DNA of 64,000 bases from Streptomyces sp. NBC_01707 (GTDB lineage: Bacteria > Actinomycetota > Actinomycetes > Streptomycetales > Streptomycetaceae): positions 2,914,001 to 2,978,000 of the forward strand of contig NZ_CP109190.1 in assembly GCF_041438805.1 (NCBI RefSeq), written 5' to 3'. Below, piece by piece: positions 1 to 8,514 of the stretch. A program made the translations under genes and the position numbers. The notes beneath the pieces are model-generated. The model worked only from the letters and a program-made list of their open reading frames with translations. It ran no database searches and had not been told where the DNA came from. Every line of letters starts with the position of its first letter. Within the stretch, counting starts at the first letter, position 1.

Positions 1-108
1 TCCGATGACGTTGCCGCCGCGTTCCGCGAGCGCCCGGGCGACGGCCCGGCCGAAGCCGCTGGAGACACCCAGGACGAGGGACCAGGACCCCTGGATTTCT
101 GTGATCAT
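1..108 (-). CDS. Short-chain dehydrogenase/reductase, N-terminal fragment (runs off the window)
   Basis: The visible 36 codons begin MITEIQGSWSLVLGVSSGFG and continue into a helix starting RAVARAL. This is the first beta strand and the glycine-rich NAD(P)-binding turn (GVSSGFG, a variant of TGxxxGxG) of the SDR family. The ATG shares one base with the TAA stop of the preceding ketosynthase-like gene, so it is the next cistron of the polyketide operon. A 3-ketoacyl-ACP reductase or enoyl reductase acting on the growing chain is the natural inference. The substrate cannot be judged because the catalytic Ser-Tyr-Lys region lies outside the window. Confidence 0.75.
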   Translation of the reverse strand, partial: MITEIQGSWSLVLGVSSGFGRAVARALAERGGNVIG

Positions 109-1091
109 TATCGGCTCCTGTTCTGCGGGGGGTGGATGAGGGGTACGTGCGCGGAGGCGTCCAGCCGGGCGAACGCCACGTTGCCCTCCGCCGCGGCCGT
201 CACGACGATCCTGCTGTGGCCGTCCCGGGCGGCGAGCGCGGCGACGAGGTGGCGCAGCGGGGTGAGCGCTCCGGCGCCGGCCGGGGAGACCGTGAGGTCC
301 GCACACCGGTTGTCGAGCCAGGCCTTGACCGCCTCGCCGACGGGCGAGTCGTCGACGACCGCGTCGACCCGTGAGGGACTGTCCCCGTCCTCGGTCAGGG
401 CGCGCCAGGCGTTCTCCAGCGCGCGGCCGGAACGGGCGCCCGGCTCCAGGAAGGCGTCGCGCACCTGCACGGTGCCGTACGAGGACGCCGGGGGCGTGTC
501 GCCTGCGCGGGCGCAGATCAGCGCGACGGCTCCGGTGTCACTGCCGTCGGCGCCCGGTTCGCCGGCGGGCAGCGATTCCTCGGTCGCGCCGACGACGAGC
601 ACGTCGGCCCGGTCGGCGGCCAGTGCCCTGGCACCGGCGCCGAGCGCGTCCAGGGCGGCGGTGCGCGGCGAGTTGACGGTGAGCGTGAAGCCGTTGATCT
701 GATGTTCCGTGGCCAGCCGGGAGGCGAACAGGCTCATCGCGAAGTACGGCGCGGTCAGCGGGGCGATGGCGTCCGCACCCCGACCGATGATCGTGCGGTC
801 CTGCTCGTCCAGCAGGGCCATGCCCGCGTTGTCCGTGCCCACGACGACGCCACGGCGTTCGGCGGGGACGGCGGACAGTGCTCCGTCCGCGTCCGCCAGG
901 GCGTTCCCGGTGGCGGCGAGCAGGTACTGGCAGGCCGAGGGCAGCCGCTTGTAGCCGCGGCCCGGCAGCGCGGCGGCCACGTCGAGCCAGCCGGGGCCAG
1001 GGGTGCCGGTGACGGCCGGGGACAGGGCCTCGGTGGGCTTGTCGGTGCCGGGCAGGCAGACGCCCACCCCGAGGATGTCGAGCGCGCTCAT
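108..1091 (-). CDS. Degenerate ketosynthase-like protein (chain-length-factor type partner)
   Basis: This 327-residue protein has the thiolase fold pattern of beta-ketoacyl synthases: the start MSALDILGVGVCLPG, a VVVGT strand and VLVVGATEE after the nucleophile elbow. It lacks the catalytic residues. The nucleophile position reads NSPRTA (residues 140-145) with no Cys, and neither the HGTGT nor the GHT histidine block is present. It is about 100 residues shorter than an active ketosynthase. Its ATG overlaps the stop of the third ketosynthase gene by 4 nt. By analogy with KS/CLF heterodimers it probably pairs with that enzyme and shapes the chain pocket. The pairing is inferred from gene order; the missing residues are seen directly. 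Confidence 0.7.
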   Translation of the reverse strand: MSALDILGVGVCLPGTDKPTEALSPAVTGTPGPGWLDVAAALPGRGYKRLPSACQYLLAATGNALADADGALSAVPAERRGVVVGTDNAGMALLDEQDRTIIGRGADAIAPLTAPYFAMSLFASRLATEHQINGFTLTVNSPRTAALDALGAGARALAADRADVLVVGATEESLPAGEPGADGSDTGAVALICARAGDTPPASSYGTVQVRDAFLEPGARSGRALENAWRALTEDGDSPSRVDAVVDDSPVGEAVKAWLDNRCADLTVSPAGAGALTPLRHLVAALAARDGHSRIVVTAAAEGNVAFARLDASAHVPLIHPPQNRSR

Positions 1092-2407
1092 GCGGCGGCT
1101 CCCCGCGGGCCCGTGTCCTGGTGTACGGGATCGTGCCGCGCGGTGGCCGCCTGCCCCGCCGTGCCTGGGCGTTCACGTGCGGATCCGGCTCCCGGCACGC
1201 CCGACAGGACGAGCGAGACGTTGTTGCCGCCGAAGGCGTAGGCGTTGACCAGTACGGCGGACGCGCTCAGCGGCACCGGCCGGTCCTGCGGCAACCACAC
1301 CGCGCAGCGCGGGTCCTGCGCGGAGACGGGCGCGTTGGCCGGGACGCGCCCGTGGCGCAGCATCAGCGCCGCTGTCAGCACTCCGAACGCGCCGGCGACC
1401 CCCGCCGTGTGCCCGATCATGGCCTTGAGGCTGAACAGGGGGAGCTCGTCGCAGAGTTCGCCGAACACCTCGCGCAGCGCCTCGCTCTCCACGACGTCGT
1501 TGAGCGGGGTGCCCGTGCCGTGCGGCACCACGCCCCCGACGTCGTCGGGCCGCAGACCCGCGTCGGCCAGCGCCCGGCGCATGCCACGCACGGCCTGGGT
1601 GCCGCCGGGGTCGGGGGCGGTGGGGTGGTGGGCGTCGCAGCTGAAAGCGGCGGCGGACAGTTCCGCGTACGGCGTCGCCCCACGGGCCTCGGCATGCTCG
1701 GCCGACTCCAGGACCAGCATGGCCGCGCCGTCGCCGAAGAGGGTGCCCTGCCGGTCGGTGTCGAAGGGCCGGCAGGCGACCGGGTCGGCCGCGCCGATGC
1801 GGTTGAAGACGCCCATGCCCACGCGGGTCGGTCCCTCCGCACCGCCGGTGAGCACCATGTCCGCCTCCCCGGCCCGGATCATGTCCGCAGCGATCGCCGC
1901 CGCGTAGCCGCTGGCCGCACAGGCGTTGCCGACGCTGGTGCTGCCGCCGGTGGCGCCGATCGCGGCCGAGACCGCGGCGGAGGTCACCGTCATCGGCGAC
2001 CACCTGCCGACGGCCTGGCGAAGCGGTACGGCGTGCTCGGCGGCCCGCCGGGCCTCGTGCCGGCCGGCGTTGCCCATCTCCACGCCCAGTACGACGGAGA
2101 GCCGTTCGCGCCGCGCGTCGTCCAGACCGGCGTCCGCCACCGCTTCGTGGGCGGCGGCGATCGCCATGCGGGGTCCTGCGCCGAGCTCCACGTGGGCATG
2201 CCGCTCGGGCCCGTCGGGGACGTCGGCCTCCGGCACCAGGTACATCAGCCGGTTGGCCATGCGGGCGTCCGGGTCGGTCATGGGCCGGGGCGCGCCGCCT
2301 CCCGAGGTCAGGCCCTGCCAGAAAGCGGGCACGCCCGAGCCCAGACAGGAGATCGCCCCGAGGCCGGTGACGACCACCCGGCGGCCGTTTGCTCCTCGGG
2401 CGCTCAC
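1088..2407 (-). CDS. Beta-ketoacyl-ACP synthase (third KS of the cluster)
   Basis: A full-length KS of 439 aa with an intact triad: Cys163 in GNACAASG, His296 in PHGTGTPLND and His333 in GHTAG, plus Lys328. It should catalyse decarboxylative Claisen condensation of malonyl-ACP onto the ACP-bound chain. The C-terminal FGGNN glycine motif is present, followed by an extra tail of about 30 residues rich in Ala, Arg and Gly. The ATG overlaps the upstream CLF-like stop by 4 nt, and its own stop overlaps the next KS-like gene by 4 nt. Three separate KS genes in one type II operon suggest division of labour by chain length or starter unit (inference). Confidence 0.85.
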   Translation of the reverse strand: MSARGANGRRVVVTGLGAISCLGSGVPAFWQGLTSGGGAPRPMTDPDARMANRLMYLVPEADVPDGPERHAHVELGAGPRMAIAAAHEAVADAGLDDARRERLSVVLGVEMGNAGRHEARRAAEHAVPLRQAVGRWSPMTVTSAAVSAAIGATGGSTSVGNACAASGYAAAIAADMIRAGEADMVLTGGAEGPTRVGMGVFNRIGAADPVACRPFDTDRQGTLFGDGAAMLVLESAEHAEARGATPYAELSAAAFSCDAHHPTAPDPGGTQAVRGMRRALADAGLRPDDVGGVVPHGTGTPLNDVVESEALREVFGELCDELPLFSLKAMIGHTAGVAGAFGVLTAALMLRHGRVPANAPVSAQDPRCAVWLPQDRPVPLSASAVLVNAYAFGGNNVSLVLSGVPGAGSARERPGTAGQAATARHDPVHQDTGPRGAAA

Positions 2408-3375
2408 GCCCCCTCACCTGCTCCGGTCAGCACCAGTGCGGCAGCCGCGTCGTCCGTCGCTCCCCCGCCGCTGGTGGCCAGGACGGGGCCGGGGCCGCCC
2501 GCGACGAGGTGGGCGACGCCCACCGCGGCCTGGACGACGCCGAGTGCTCCCGAGCAGTGGCCGAGCCGCGTGGTGAGGTCCACCGCCGAGGCCGCTGCCG
2601 CGTCCTCGGCCGAGCCGAGCCACAGTCCGGCGGCGGGCGCGCCCTCGTGCAGCGCCTGGGCGACGGCCGTCGCGGAGTCGGCGGCCCGCACACTGCGGGA
2701 CAACGTGGCCAGGGGGCGGGCGCCCCGTTCGGCGACCCGCTCGGCGGACTCCAGGACCAGCGCCGCCGCCCCGTCGAGGACGTCGTGGCCCGAGCCGTCC
2801 GCCAGCAGCCTGGCGGCGGGCTCGGTGTGCGGCTCGACCCCGATGACGACGACCGTCTCGGCCCTGCGCACGGCGAGCAGGTTGCGCGCCCAGTACAGCG
2901 CGTCGGCCCCGCTCGTCGCCCCGTTGCACACCGTGAGGTTGGGCCCGCGCATCCCGTACCGGATGGCGATCCAGCCCGCGATCACATTGGACGAGGTGTG
3001 CGGCAGGCCGAGCGGGCTCAGTCCGGTGACCGTGTGTTCGGTGATGGTCTCGACGAAGTCGCAGACGCTGTCGAGGTTGCCGAGATTGGAGGAGACCACC
3101 ACGGCCGTGGTGTCGCCGGGTCCGGTGTACGTCTCACCGTCGTCGGACAGCAGGCCCGCCTGGCGCAGTGCGGGTCCGACGGCGCGCAGAGCGAGGCGCG
3201 AGGCCCGGTCCTTGTGCCGCATCGCCCTGCCCTTGAGGCCGGTGGCCGGGTCGAACCCCCCGTCGGGGGCGTCCGGGCCCAGAAGATCGGCGGCCTCCGT
3301 CAGACCGGGGACGGCGGTGCCCACTCCGGTGATCACGACGGCTTCCGCCGAACCCGCTTCGTGGCGCGCGGTCAC
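2404..3375 (-). CDS. Ketosynthase-like chain-length-factor homologue (Cys replaced by Ala)
   Basis: Translation from GTG at 3375 gives 323 aa. The start is chosen because GTGA overlaps the TGA of the preceding ketosynthase, the pattern used across this operon. The KS fold is recognisable (VVITGVGTAVPG, VVVSSNLGN, VVVIGVEPHT). The nucleophile elbow reads CNGATSG, with Ala153 where the active Cys should be, and the HGTGT block is missing. A GHCSG motif remains near residue 272. It cannot be a self-sufficient condensing enzyme and most likely forms the non-catalytic half of a heterodimer with the KS encoded just upstream. At 323 aa it is shorter than aromatic-PKS CLFs (about 400 aa). Confidence 0.72.
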   Translation of the reverse strand: MTARHEAGSAEAVVITGVGTAVPGLTEAADLLGPDAPDGGFDPATGLKGRAMRHKDRASRLALRAVGPALRQAGLLSDDGETYTGPGDTTAVVVSSNLGNLDSVCDFVETITEHTVTGLSPLGLPHTSSNVIAGWIAIRYGMRGPNLTVCNGATSGADALYWARNLLAVRRAETVVVIGVEPHTEPAARLLADGSGHDVLDGAAALVLESAERVAERGARPLATLSRSVRAADSATAVAQALHEGAPAAGLWLGSAEDAAAASAVDLTTRLGHCSGALGVVQAAVGVAHLVAGGPGPVLATSGGGATDDAAAALVLTGAGEGA

Positions 3376-4514
3376 GTGCGGTCCCCCTTCTCCAGGACGG
3401 CCACGGCGTTGATGCCGCCGAAGCCGAACGCGTTGATCTGTGCGGTGGACAGTCGGGCGGTGGCGGCCCTGTCGCGTACCAGGCGTAGTCCGGCCGCCTC
3501 GTCGATCGGGTCGGTCAGGCCCAGCACGGGCGGGACCACGCCGTGCCGCAGGGCGAAGGCCGCGGTGACCAGGCTGAGCAGTCCGGAGCCGCCCAGAGTG
3601 TGTCCGGTCATGGACTTGATCGCGGTGAGCAGGGGGCCGGCGCCGGCGCCTTCGAAGACTCCGGACACCGCGGTCGCCTCGGCCGAGTCGTTGAGCTGGG
3701 TGCCGCTGCCGTGCAGCATCACCAGGTCGATCTCGTCGGCCTTGAGCCCGGCCCTGCGGTGCGCGTCCCTGATCGCCCAGGAGATGGTCGTCGGGTCGGG
3801 GGCGGTGGGGTGTGCGGCGTCGCAGTTCATGCTGACGCCGCGGACGACGGCGTGAACTCCCCTGCGGGCGGCGCCCGTTCGCTGGACGACGACGGCGACC
3901 GAACCCTCGCCCATCAGCATGCCCGCGCGGGCCCGGTCGAACGGCCGCAGTGCGTGCGGTGTCTCGTTCTGTACGCGGTCGAGCGTCCCGAAGGCGCTCT
4001 CCGTGATCGAGTCGGTGCCCGCCACCACCACGGTGTCGGTCAGTCCGAGCTCGATCATGTCGGTGGCCATGCCCAGCGTGTACAGCGTGGCGGCGCAGGC
4101 GTTGGCGAAGGTGTAGCTCCGCGCCGTGCCGAACCGGTCCCGCAGCGCGCTGCCGAAGTGCAGGTCCCGCACGGTCAGCGGTGCGCCGTCGCGCCACCAC
4201 AGCTCGGCCGAGCGCTGTTCCCGCAGCGTCGTCCCGACGAGGATCGGGATGCCGTCGGCCGCGGTGTCCAGACCGGCGTCGGTGAGGGCCTGTTCGACCG
4301 CGGTCTCCAGCCACCGGGTGGCGCGCAGTGGGCGATCGGCGCCGTCCGGGCCACGGTCGTCGATCTCGTACGCCTGCTTCGCACGGTACTTGTCCCCGTC
4401 GAAGGCGTGCAGGTCGGTGAGGCCGCTGCGGCCCGCGCACAGCGCGTCGTAGACGGAGCGCGGGTCGTCGCCGATGCTCGCCACGGCCCCGAGGCCCGTG
4501 ATGTCCCAGCTCAT
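3372..4514 (-). CDS. Beta-ketoacyl-ACP synthase (second KS of the cluster)
   Basis: A 380-aa ketosynthase with Cys140 in ANACAAT, His268 in LHGSGTQLND, Lys300 and His305 in GHTLGG, and the C-terminal NAFGFGG motif. The N terminus (MSWDITGLGAVASIG) is compact. It should extend an ACP-bound acyl chain with malonyl units. Its ATG overlaps the stop of the CoA-ligase-like gene by 4 nt, and its stop overlaps the GTG of the Ala-containing CLF-like gene by 4 nt. It is therefore the catalytic member of the second KS/CLF-like pair. The LHGSGTQ variant also differs from the HGTGT of the other two KS enzymes, which suggests separate ancestry rather than a recent local duplication. Confidence 0.85.
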   Translation of the reverse strand: MSWDITGLGAVASIGDDPRSVYDALCAGRSGLTDLHAFDGDKYRAKQAYEIDDRGPDGADRPLRATRWLETAVEQALTDAGLDTAADGIPILVGTTLREQRSAELWWRDGAPLTVRDLHFGSALRDRFGTARSYTFANACAATLYTLGMATDMIELGLTDTVVVAGTDSITESAFGTLDRVQNETPHALRPFDRARAGMLMGEGSVAVVVQRTGAARRGVHAVVRGVSMNCDAAHPTAPDPTTISWAIRDAHRRAGLKADEIDLVMLHGSGTQLNDSAEATAVSGVFEGAGAGPLLTAIKSMTGHTLGGSGLLSLVTAAFALRHGVVPPVLGLTDPIDEAAGLRLVRDRAATARLSTAQINAFGFGGINAVAVLEKGDRT

Positions 4515-6055
4515 CGGTCGACCACCGCTTCCCGGCCCGCCGACTCCCGCAACCGGTTACGTGCGAGCTTTCCCGTGGACGTGGTGGGCAGTACGTCGAT
4601 CACCTCGACCCTGGCCGGGCGTTTGAAGGCCGCCAGGCGGGTGCGGAGAAGGGCGAGGATCGCCTTGCGGACGACGCTGGGGTCGGCGCCCGGCACGGGG
4701 ACGGCGTAGGCCACCGCCTGGTCGAGTCCGTTCTCGTCGCTCACGGCCACGACCGCGCACTCCGCCACCTCGTCGGCCTCGCGCACGACCGCCTCGATCT
4801 CGCCGGGGGCCACCTTGTAGCCACCCATGTTCAGCAGGTCGTCGGCGCGGCACAGGTACCAGAGCTCGCCCGTGTCGTCGCGGCGGACGATGTCGCCGGT
4901 GTACACGCCCCTGTCGGCGAAGGTGCGGCGGGTGGCCTCGGTCCGGTTGAGGTAGCCGAGTGCCACGGAGGGCCCGGCCACGTGCAGCCTGCCCTCGGTT
5001 CCTTCCGGGACCGGTCCGCCGTCCTCGCCCCTGACGGTCGCGGTGGCGCCCGGGACCGGGAATCCGGTGGCCCCCACGGTGATGGCCGCGGGCGGGGTGG
5101 CGACGACGAAGTGCAGGGCCTCGGTGGCGCCGAGGCCGTTGACGAGCGGCACGCCGAACGTCTCGCGCACCCGTTCGGCGAGCGCGGCCGGGCAGTGCTC
5201 GCCCGCAGTGGCGGCCAGCCGCAACGAGGCGGTCGCCGCGGCGCCGTGGCCGGCGGCCAGGGCGAGCAGGGCGACGTACATCCTGGGTACGGAGAACAGC
5301 ACGGTCGGCCGGTGGCGGTGCAGCGCGCTGTGGACCGCGTGCGCGTCGACGCCACCGCGCAGCACCACGGTGCGGGCGCCGGCGGCGAGCGGCAGGATGA
5401 CGGAGTTCCCGAAGCCGTACCCGAAGGACACCTTGGCGGTGGAGAGCACCACGTCGTCGGGTCCGAGCCCGAGCAGTGAGCCGACCGAAGCGGCGACGGC
5501 CTCGATGCCGGTGGCGGCGTGCAGCACGCCCTTGGGCGAGCCGGTGCTGCCCGAGGTGTACTGGATCAGAGCGGGCTGCCCGGCGGCCCAGTCGGCCTCC
5601 TCGGCCGCCGCGTCGGGGGCGTACGCCTGGGACCCGGTGTCGCTCCTGAAGATCGTGCGGACCTCGTCGCCCGTGGTGTGCGGCAGCCGGTCGATGTCCG
5701 CACCCAGCTCCCGCCGGGCGGCGTTCGGTACGTCGAAGTGCGCGAACCCGGCCTCGCAGTCGGCGGCCATGAAGCGCAGTTCGGGGTCGGACAGCGCGGG
5801 GCTGACCGGCACGGGCACACAGCCGTGCCACCACAGGCCCAGGATCGCCGCGGTGGTCGCCACCGAGTCGTCGGCCAGCACCAGGGCCCGGGTGCCTGCC
5901 GGAATCCCGCGCTCGCGCAGGGCCCCCGCGTAGCCGACCACGGCGTCGTGGAGCTGCGCGTAGGTCACCTCGCCGACGTCGGGGTCCACATGGCTGACGC
6001 GGTCCCCCGCGCCTGCCGACACGTGCTTGCCCACCAGTAGTTCCACCAGTTTCAT
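4511..6055 (-). CDS. Acyl/aryl-CoA (or ACP) ligase of the benzoate-CoA ligase type
   Basis: A 514-aa ANL-superfamily adenylating enzyme. The ATP loop YTSGSTGSPKG is at residues 166-176, followed by NGLGATEAL, YTGDIVRRDD, CRADDLLNMGGYKV and the C-terminal catalytic Lys in TSTGKLARNRL. The YTGD and DDLLNMGGY blocks resemble benzoate-CoA ligases more than long-chain fatty acyl ligases. It would activate a carboxylic acid as an adenylate and pass it to CoA or to the cluster ACP. Next to DAHP synthase and a PhzE-type enzyme, an aminobenzoate-like acid is a reasonable substrate (inference). The start is set by the 4-nt overlap with the preceding gene; longer open sequence upstream belongs to that gene in another frame. 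Confidence 0.82.
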   Translation of the reverse strand: MKLVELLVGKHVSAGAGDRVSHVDPDVGEVTYAQLHDAVVGYAGALRERGIPAGTRALVLADDSVATTAAILGLWWHGCVPVPVSPALSDPELRFMAADCEAGFAHFDVPNAARRELGADIDRLPHTTGDEVRTIFRSDTGSQAYAPDAAAEEADWAAGQPALIQYTSGSTGSPKGVLHAATGIEAVAASVGSLLGLGPDDVVLSTAKVSFGYGFGNSVILPLAAGARTVVLRGGVDAHAVHSALHRHRPTVLFSVPRMYVALLALAAGHGAAATASLRLAATAGEHCPAALAERVRETFGVPLVNGLGATEALHFVVATPPAAITVGATGFPVPGATATVRGEDGGPVPEGTEGRLHVAGPSVALGYLNRTEATRRTFADRGVYTGDIVRRDDTGELWYLCRADDLLNMGGYKVAPGEIEAVVREADEVAECAVVAVSDENGLDQAVAYAVPVPGADPSVVRKAILALLRTRLAAFKRPARVEVIDVLPTTSTGKLARNRLRESAGREAVVDR

Positions 6056-7017
6056 CGCGGACCTTTCCTTCGGGACGTCACTTCCACGGCGACGGCGTTG
6101 CCGCTGCCGAGGGCCAGCGCGAGGACGCGCGGGCCCGGTTGTTCCAGCGGGCCGGGGGCGGCCGTCAGGGCGACGGCGGTGACCAGCGCGGCGACGCCCC
6201 CGGCGGCCCCCAGGTCGCCGAGCCGCTCCTCGACCCGCAGCAGCGGCGCCGCACACAGCAGGGCCCGGGCGCCCGCGGCACGGGTGTCTGTCGCGGGCGC
6301 GGACAGGACCAGGTGGTCCGGCGGCCCGTCCAGTCGTTCCAGGCAGGAACGGACGAAGGCGTCGATGCCGTCTCGGGCCGTACGGGCCCTGAGGACCGGC
6401 CGGACGGCCGCTCCCCCGCCGTACGGGGCGTGCCGCTGGAGCACCACGCATAGCGCGCCCTCCGCCGGGTCGCCGCCGGGGCGGAACCGCCACGCGGACG
6501 TGTCCGCCGAGCCTCCGACCACGACGCGCTCGCACCGGCCCCGCGTCAGCATCCGTACGGCCTCGGTGACGGCCTGGGCGCCCGCGTCCTGCTCCCCGGT
6601 CACGTTCAGGTACGGCCCGTCGAGGCCGAAGCGCACGGACACCGCCGTCACGGGCGCGGTGAACGCGGAGTGCGCGGTGCGCCGTGGGGAGACCCGTCCT
6701 GGCCCGAACTCGGTGATGTCGGCGCAGGTCTGCGCGTACGCGGCCAGGCCCGCGGTGGACGAGGCCCACACGGTGGCGGTGCTGCCGCCTGCTCCCGGCG
6801 CCCCGGGTGTGCGGGGGGACGCGGCTGCCATCGCGTCGGTGGCGGCGGCGAGCGCGTGCTCGTGCTCCGGGGCCTCGTTCGCGAAGCGGCGGAGGGCGGA
6901 CGGGGCGAGCAGACCGGACAGACCTGACGCTCCCGGAAGTCGGACGCCGAGCCCGGCTACCGCTACCGCGCTCGGCCGTGCGGGGGCACGCAGGACCGTG
7001 CGTACGGTCTCAGGCAT
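6052..7017 (-). CDS. Chain-length-factor-like ketosynthase homologue with Cys-to-Gln substitution
   Basis: A 321-aa KS-fold protein. At the nucleophile elbow it reads VTGEQDAG, placing Gln143 where active ketosynthases have Cys. The same Cys-to-Gln exchange marks the KS-beta/CLF subunits of aromatic type II polyketide synthases and KSQ decarboxylases. The HGTGT histidine block is not found; the LGAAGG stretch near residue 270 seems to replace GHT-type sequence. Its ATG lies inside the last codons of the preceding ketosynthase (8-nt overlap), so the two are translationally coupled and probably form an alpha/beta heterodimer. A role in chain length or malonyl decarboxylation is inferred. Confidence 0.75.
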   Translation of the reverse strand: MPETVRTVLRAPARPSAVAVAGLGVRLPGASGLSGLLAPSALRRFANEAPEHEHALAAATDAMAAASPRTPGAPGAGGSTATVWASSTAGLAAYAQTCADITEFGPGRVSPRRTAHSAFTAPVTAVSVRFGLDGPYLNVTGEQDAGAQAVTEAVRMLTRGRCERVVVGGSADTSAWRFRPGGDPAEGALCVVLQRHAPYGGGAAVRPVLRARTARDGIDAFVRSCLERLDGPPDHLVLSAPATDTRAAGARALLCAAPLLRVEERLGDLGAAGGVAALVTAVALTAAPGPLEQPGPRVLALALGSGNAVAVEVTSRRKGPR

Positions 7018-8248
7018 CGTCGCCCCCGGCTGCGCCGAGCAGGAGCGCTGACACCCCGCCGCCCAGCCCGAAGGCGAGGCTGAGCACGGTGGCGACCGGG
7101 GCTTCGCGGCCCCGCGGCGGCACCAGGTCCAGGCCGGCGCAGGCCGGGTCGGGCCGGCGGAGGGTGGCGTTGCCCGGGAGGTGTTCTGCGGCCAGTGCGA
7201 GCACCGCGACCACTGCTTCGAGTACTCCCGCCGCGCCCTGGGTGTGGCCGAGCATGCCCTTGAGCGAGGACACGGCCGGCCTGCGCCGCCCGGGTCCGCC
7301 GAGGGCGGAGACGATCGCCCGCGCCTCGACGCCGTCGCTCGCGGGGGTGCCGGTGCCGTGCGCGCACACCCAGTCGATCTCCTCGGGCGCACGGTCCGCG
7401 TCCCGCAGACAGGTGCCGATCGCCTCGACGAGGGCGTCGCCGGTCGGCCGCGGCCGGGTGAGGTGGTACGCGTCGGCCGCAGCACCGTGTGCCAGCAGAA
7501 CGGCCAGCGGAAGTCCGCCGCGTGCGGCGCAGTGCTCGGCGCTCTCCAGGATCACGACGGCGGCGCCCTCGGCGGGCTGCATGCCGAGCCGGTCGCCGTC
7601 GAAAGGGCGGGCGACGTCGGGGGCGAGCGCCCGCAGCGTGGTGAACATGGCGAACACCTCCTGGGAGAGCTCCTCGGCCCCGCCGCAGATCGCGACGTCC
7701 ACCTCTCCCTCGGAGATCGCGGCGGCCCCGCATGCCACGGCGTCGCCGCCGACGGAGCAGCCGGAGGCCAGCAACACCACGGGCCCGTCGACCGGTACGA
7801 CCTCGGGCACCAGGTCGAGCAGCCGTTCCGGCTCGGCCCAGTCGGTGCCCTCGGCCGTCAGTCCGGCGGAGGTGATGCCGTGGTCCAGGACCGGCCTGGT
7901 GCCCATGACCGTCCCGGCGAAGACGCCGGTACGGGCGCGGCTCCCGGTGCGGGTGAGCCCCGCGCCGTGTGCCGCTTCCGCCGCGGCGGCAGCCAGGCAG
8001 CGGGCGGCGAGCGAGCGGTGCGGCGGCACGAGGGAGTCGAGCCGTGACAGCGCGGACCGGGGGATCTCCCCGGCGCGGTGCGAGGGGTGGCGGGAGGTGT
8101 CGAAGCGGGTGACGGGCCCCGTGGTCACCCGGCCTTCGCGTACGGCGTCCCACAGCGCCCGGTGACCGAGTCCGGCCGGCGACACCGCGCCGACCCCCGT
8201 CACCACGATGCCGGCGCGCCCCGGTGGGCACTCGACGGCAGTCGCCAT
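7010..8248 (-). CDS. Beta-ketoacyl-ACP synthase (first KS of the cluster)
   Basis: This 412-aa FabF-like ketosynthase carries Cys164 in ASGCSVGGDA, His297 in AHGTGTPASD, Lys330 and His335 in GHTQG. It follows the ACP gene directly: its ATG shares one base with the ACP stop (TGATG), which sets the start although the frame stays open further upstream. It is the catalytic partner of the Gln-containing CLF-like protein. The CSVGG elbow differs from the ACAASG and ACAAT of the other two KS enzymes, so the three active KS proteins are diverged paralogues. It acts in the cytosol on ACP-bound intermediates. Confidence 0.87.
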   Translation of the reverse strand: MATAVECPPGRAGIVVTGVGAVSPAGLGHRALWDAVREGRVTTGPVTRFDTSRHPSHRAGEIPRSALSRLDSLVPPHRSLAARCLAAAAAEAAHGAGLTRTGSRARTGVFAGTVMGTRPVLDHGITSAGLTAEGTDWAEPERLLDLVPEVVPVDGPVVLLASGCSVGGDAVACGAAAISEGEVDVAICGGAEELSQEVFAMFTTLRALAPDVARPFDGDRLGMQPAEGAAVVILESAEHCAARGGLPLAVLLAHGAAADAYHLTRPRPTGDALVEAIGTCLRDADRAPEEIDWVCAHGTGTPASDGVEARAIVSALGGPGRRRPAVSSLKGMLGHTQGAAGVLEAVVAVLALAAEHLPGNATLRRPDPACAGLDLVPPRGREAPVATVLSLAFGLGGGVSALLLGAAGGDDA

Positions 8249-8505
8249 CAGACCACCTTTCCCTTGTCGCGCAGCAGCGCCAGCACGGCCGACGCCGACG
8301 TCATTTCGCCCGCCTCGTCGGGACTGACCGAGATCTCGAATTCCCGCTCCACCCGCACGGCGATCTCGACCTTCTCCAGGGAGTCCGCCGCCAGGTCGTC
8401 GTAGAAACTCGCTTCCGGTTCCACGCTTTCGATGTCGATCTCCAGGATTTCCGCGACGATGCCGCGCACCCGGTCGAGAGCGGCAATGCTCTGCACATCG
8501 GACAT
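8248..8505 (-). CDS. Acyl carrier protein
   Basis: An acidic 85-aa protein whose DLAADSLEKVEI motif places the phosphopantetheine attachment Ser at residue 42. The preceding VEPEASFYDD and the downstream FEISVSPDEAGEM match helices I-III of type II ACPs. It is the only carrier protein in the visible part of the cluster, so the three KS pairs may share it unless others lie beyond the left edge. It starts 9 nt after the DAHP synthase stop and its own stop overlaps the ATG of the first ketosynthase, so expression should be coupled. Confidence 0.92.
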   Translation of the reverse strand: MSDVQSIAALDRVRGIVAEILEIDIESVEPEASFYDDLAADSLEKVEIAVRVEREFEISVSPDEAGEMTSASAVLALLRDKGKVV

Positions 8506-8514
8506 GACCGTCCC

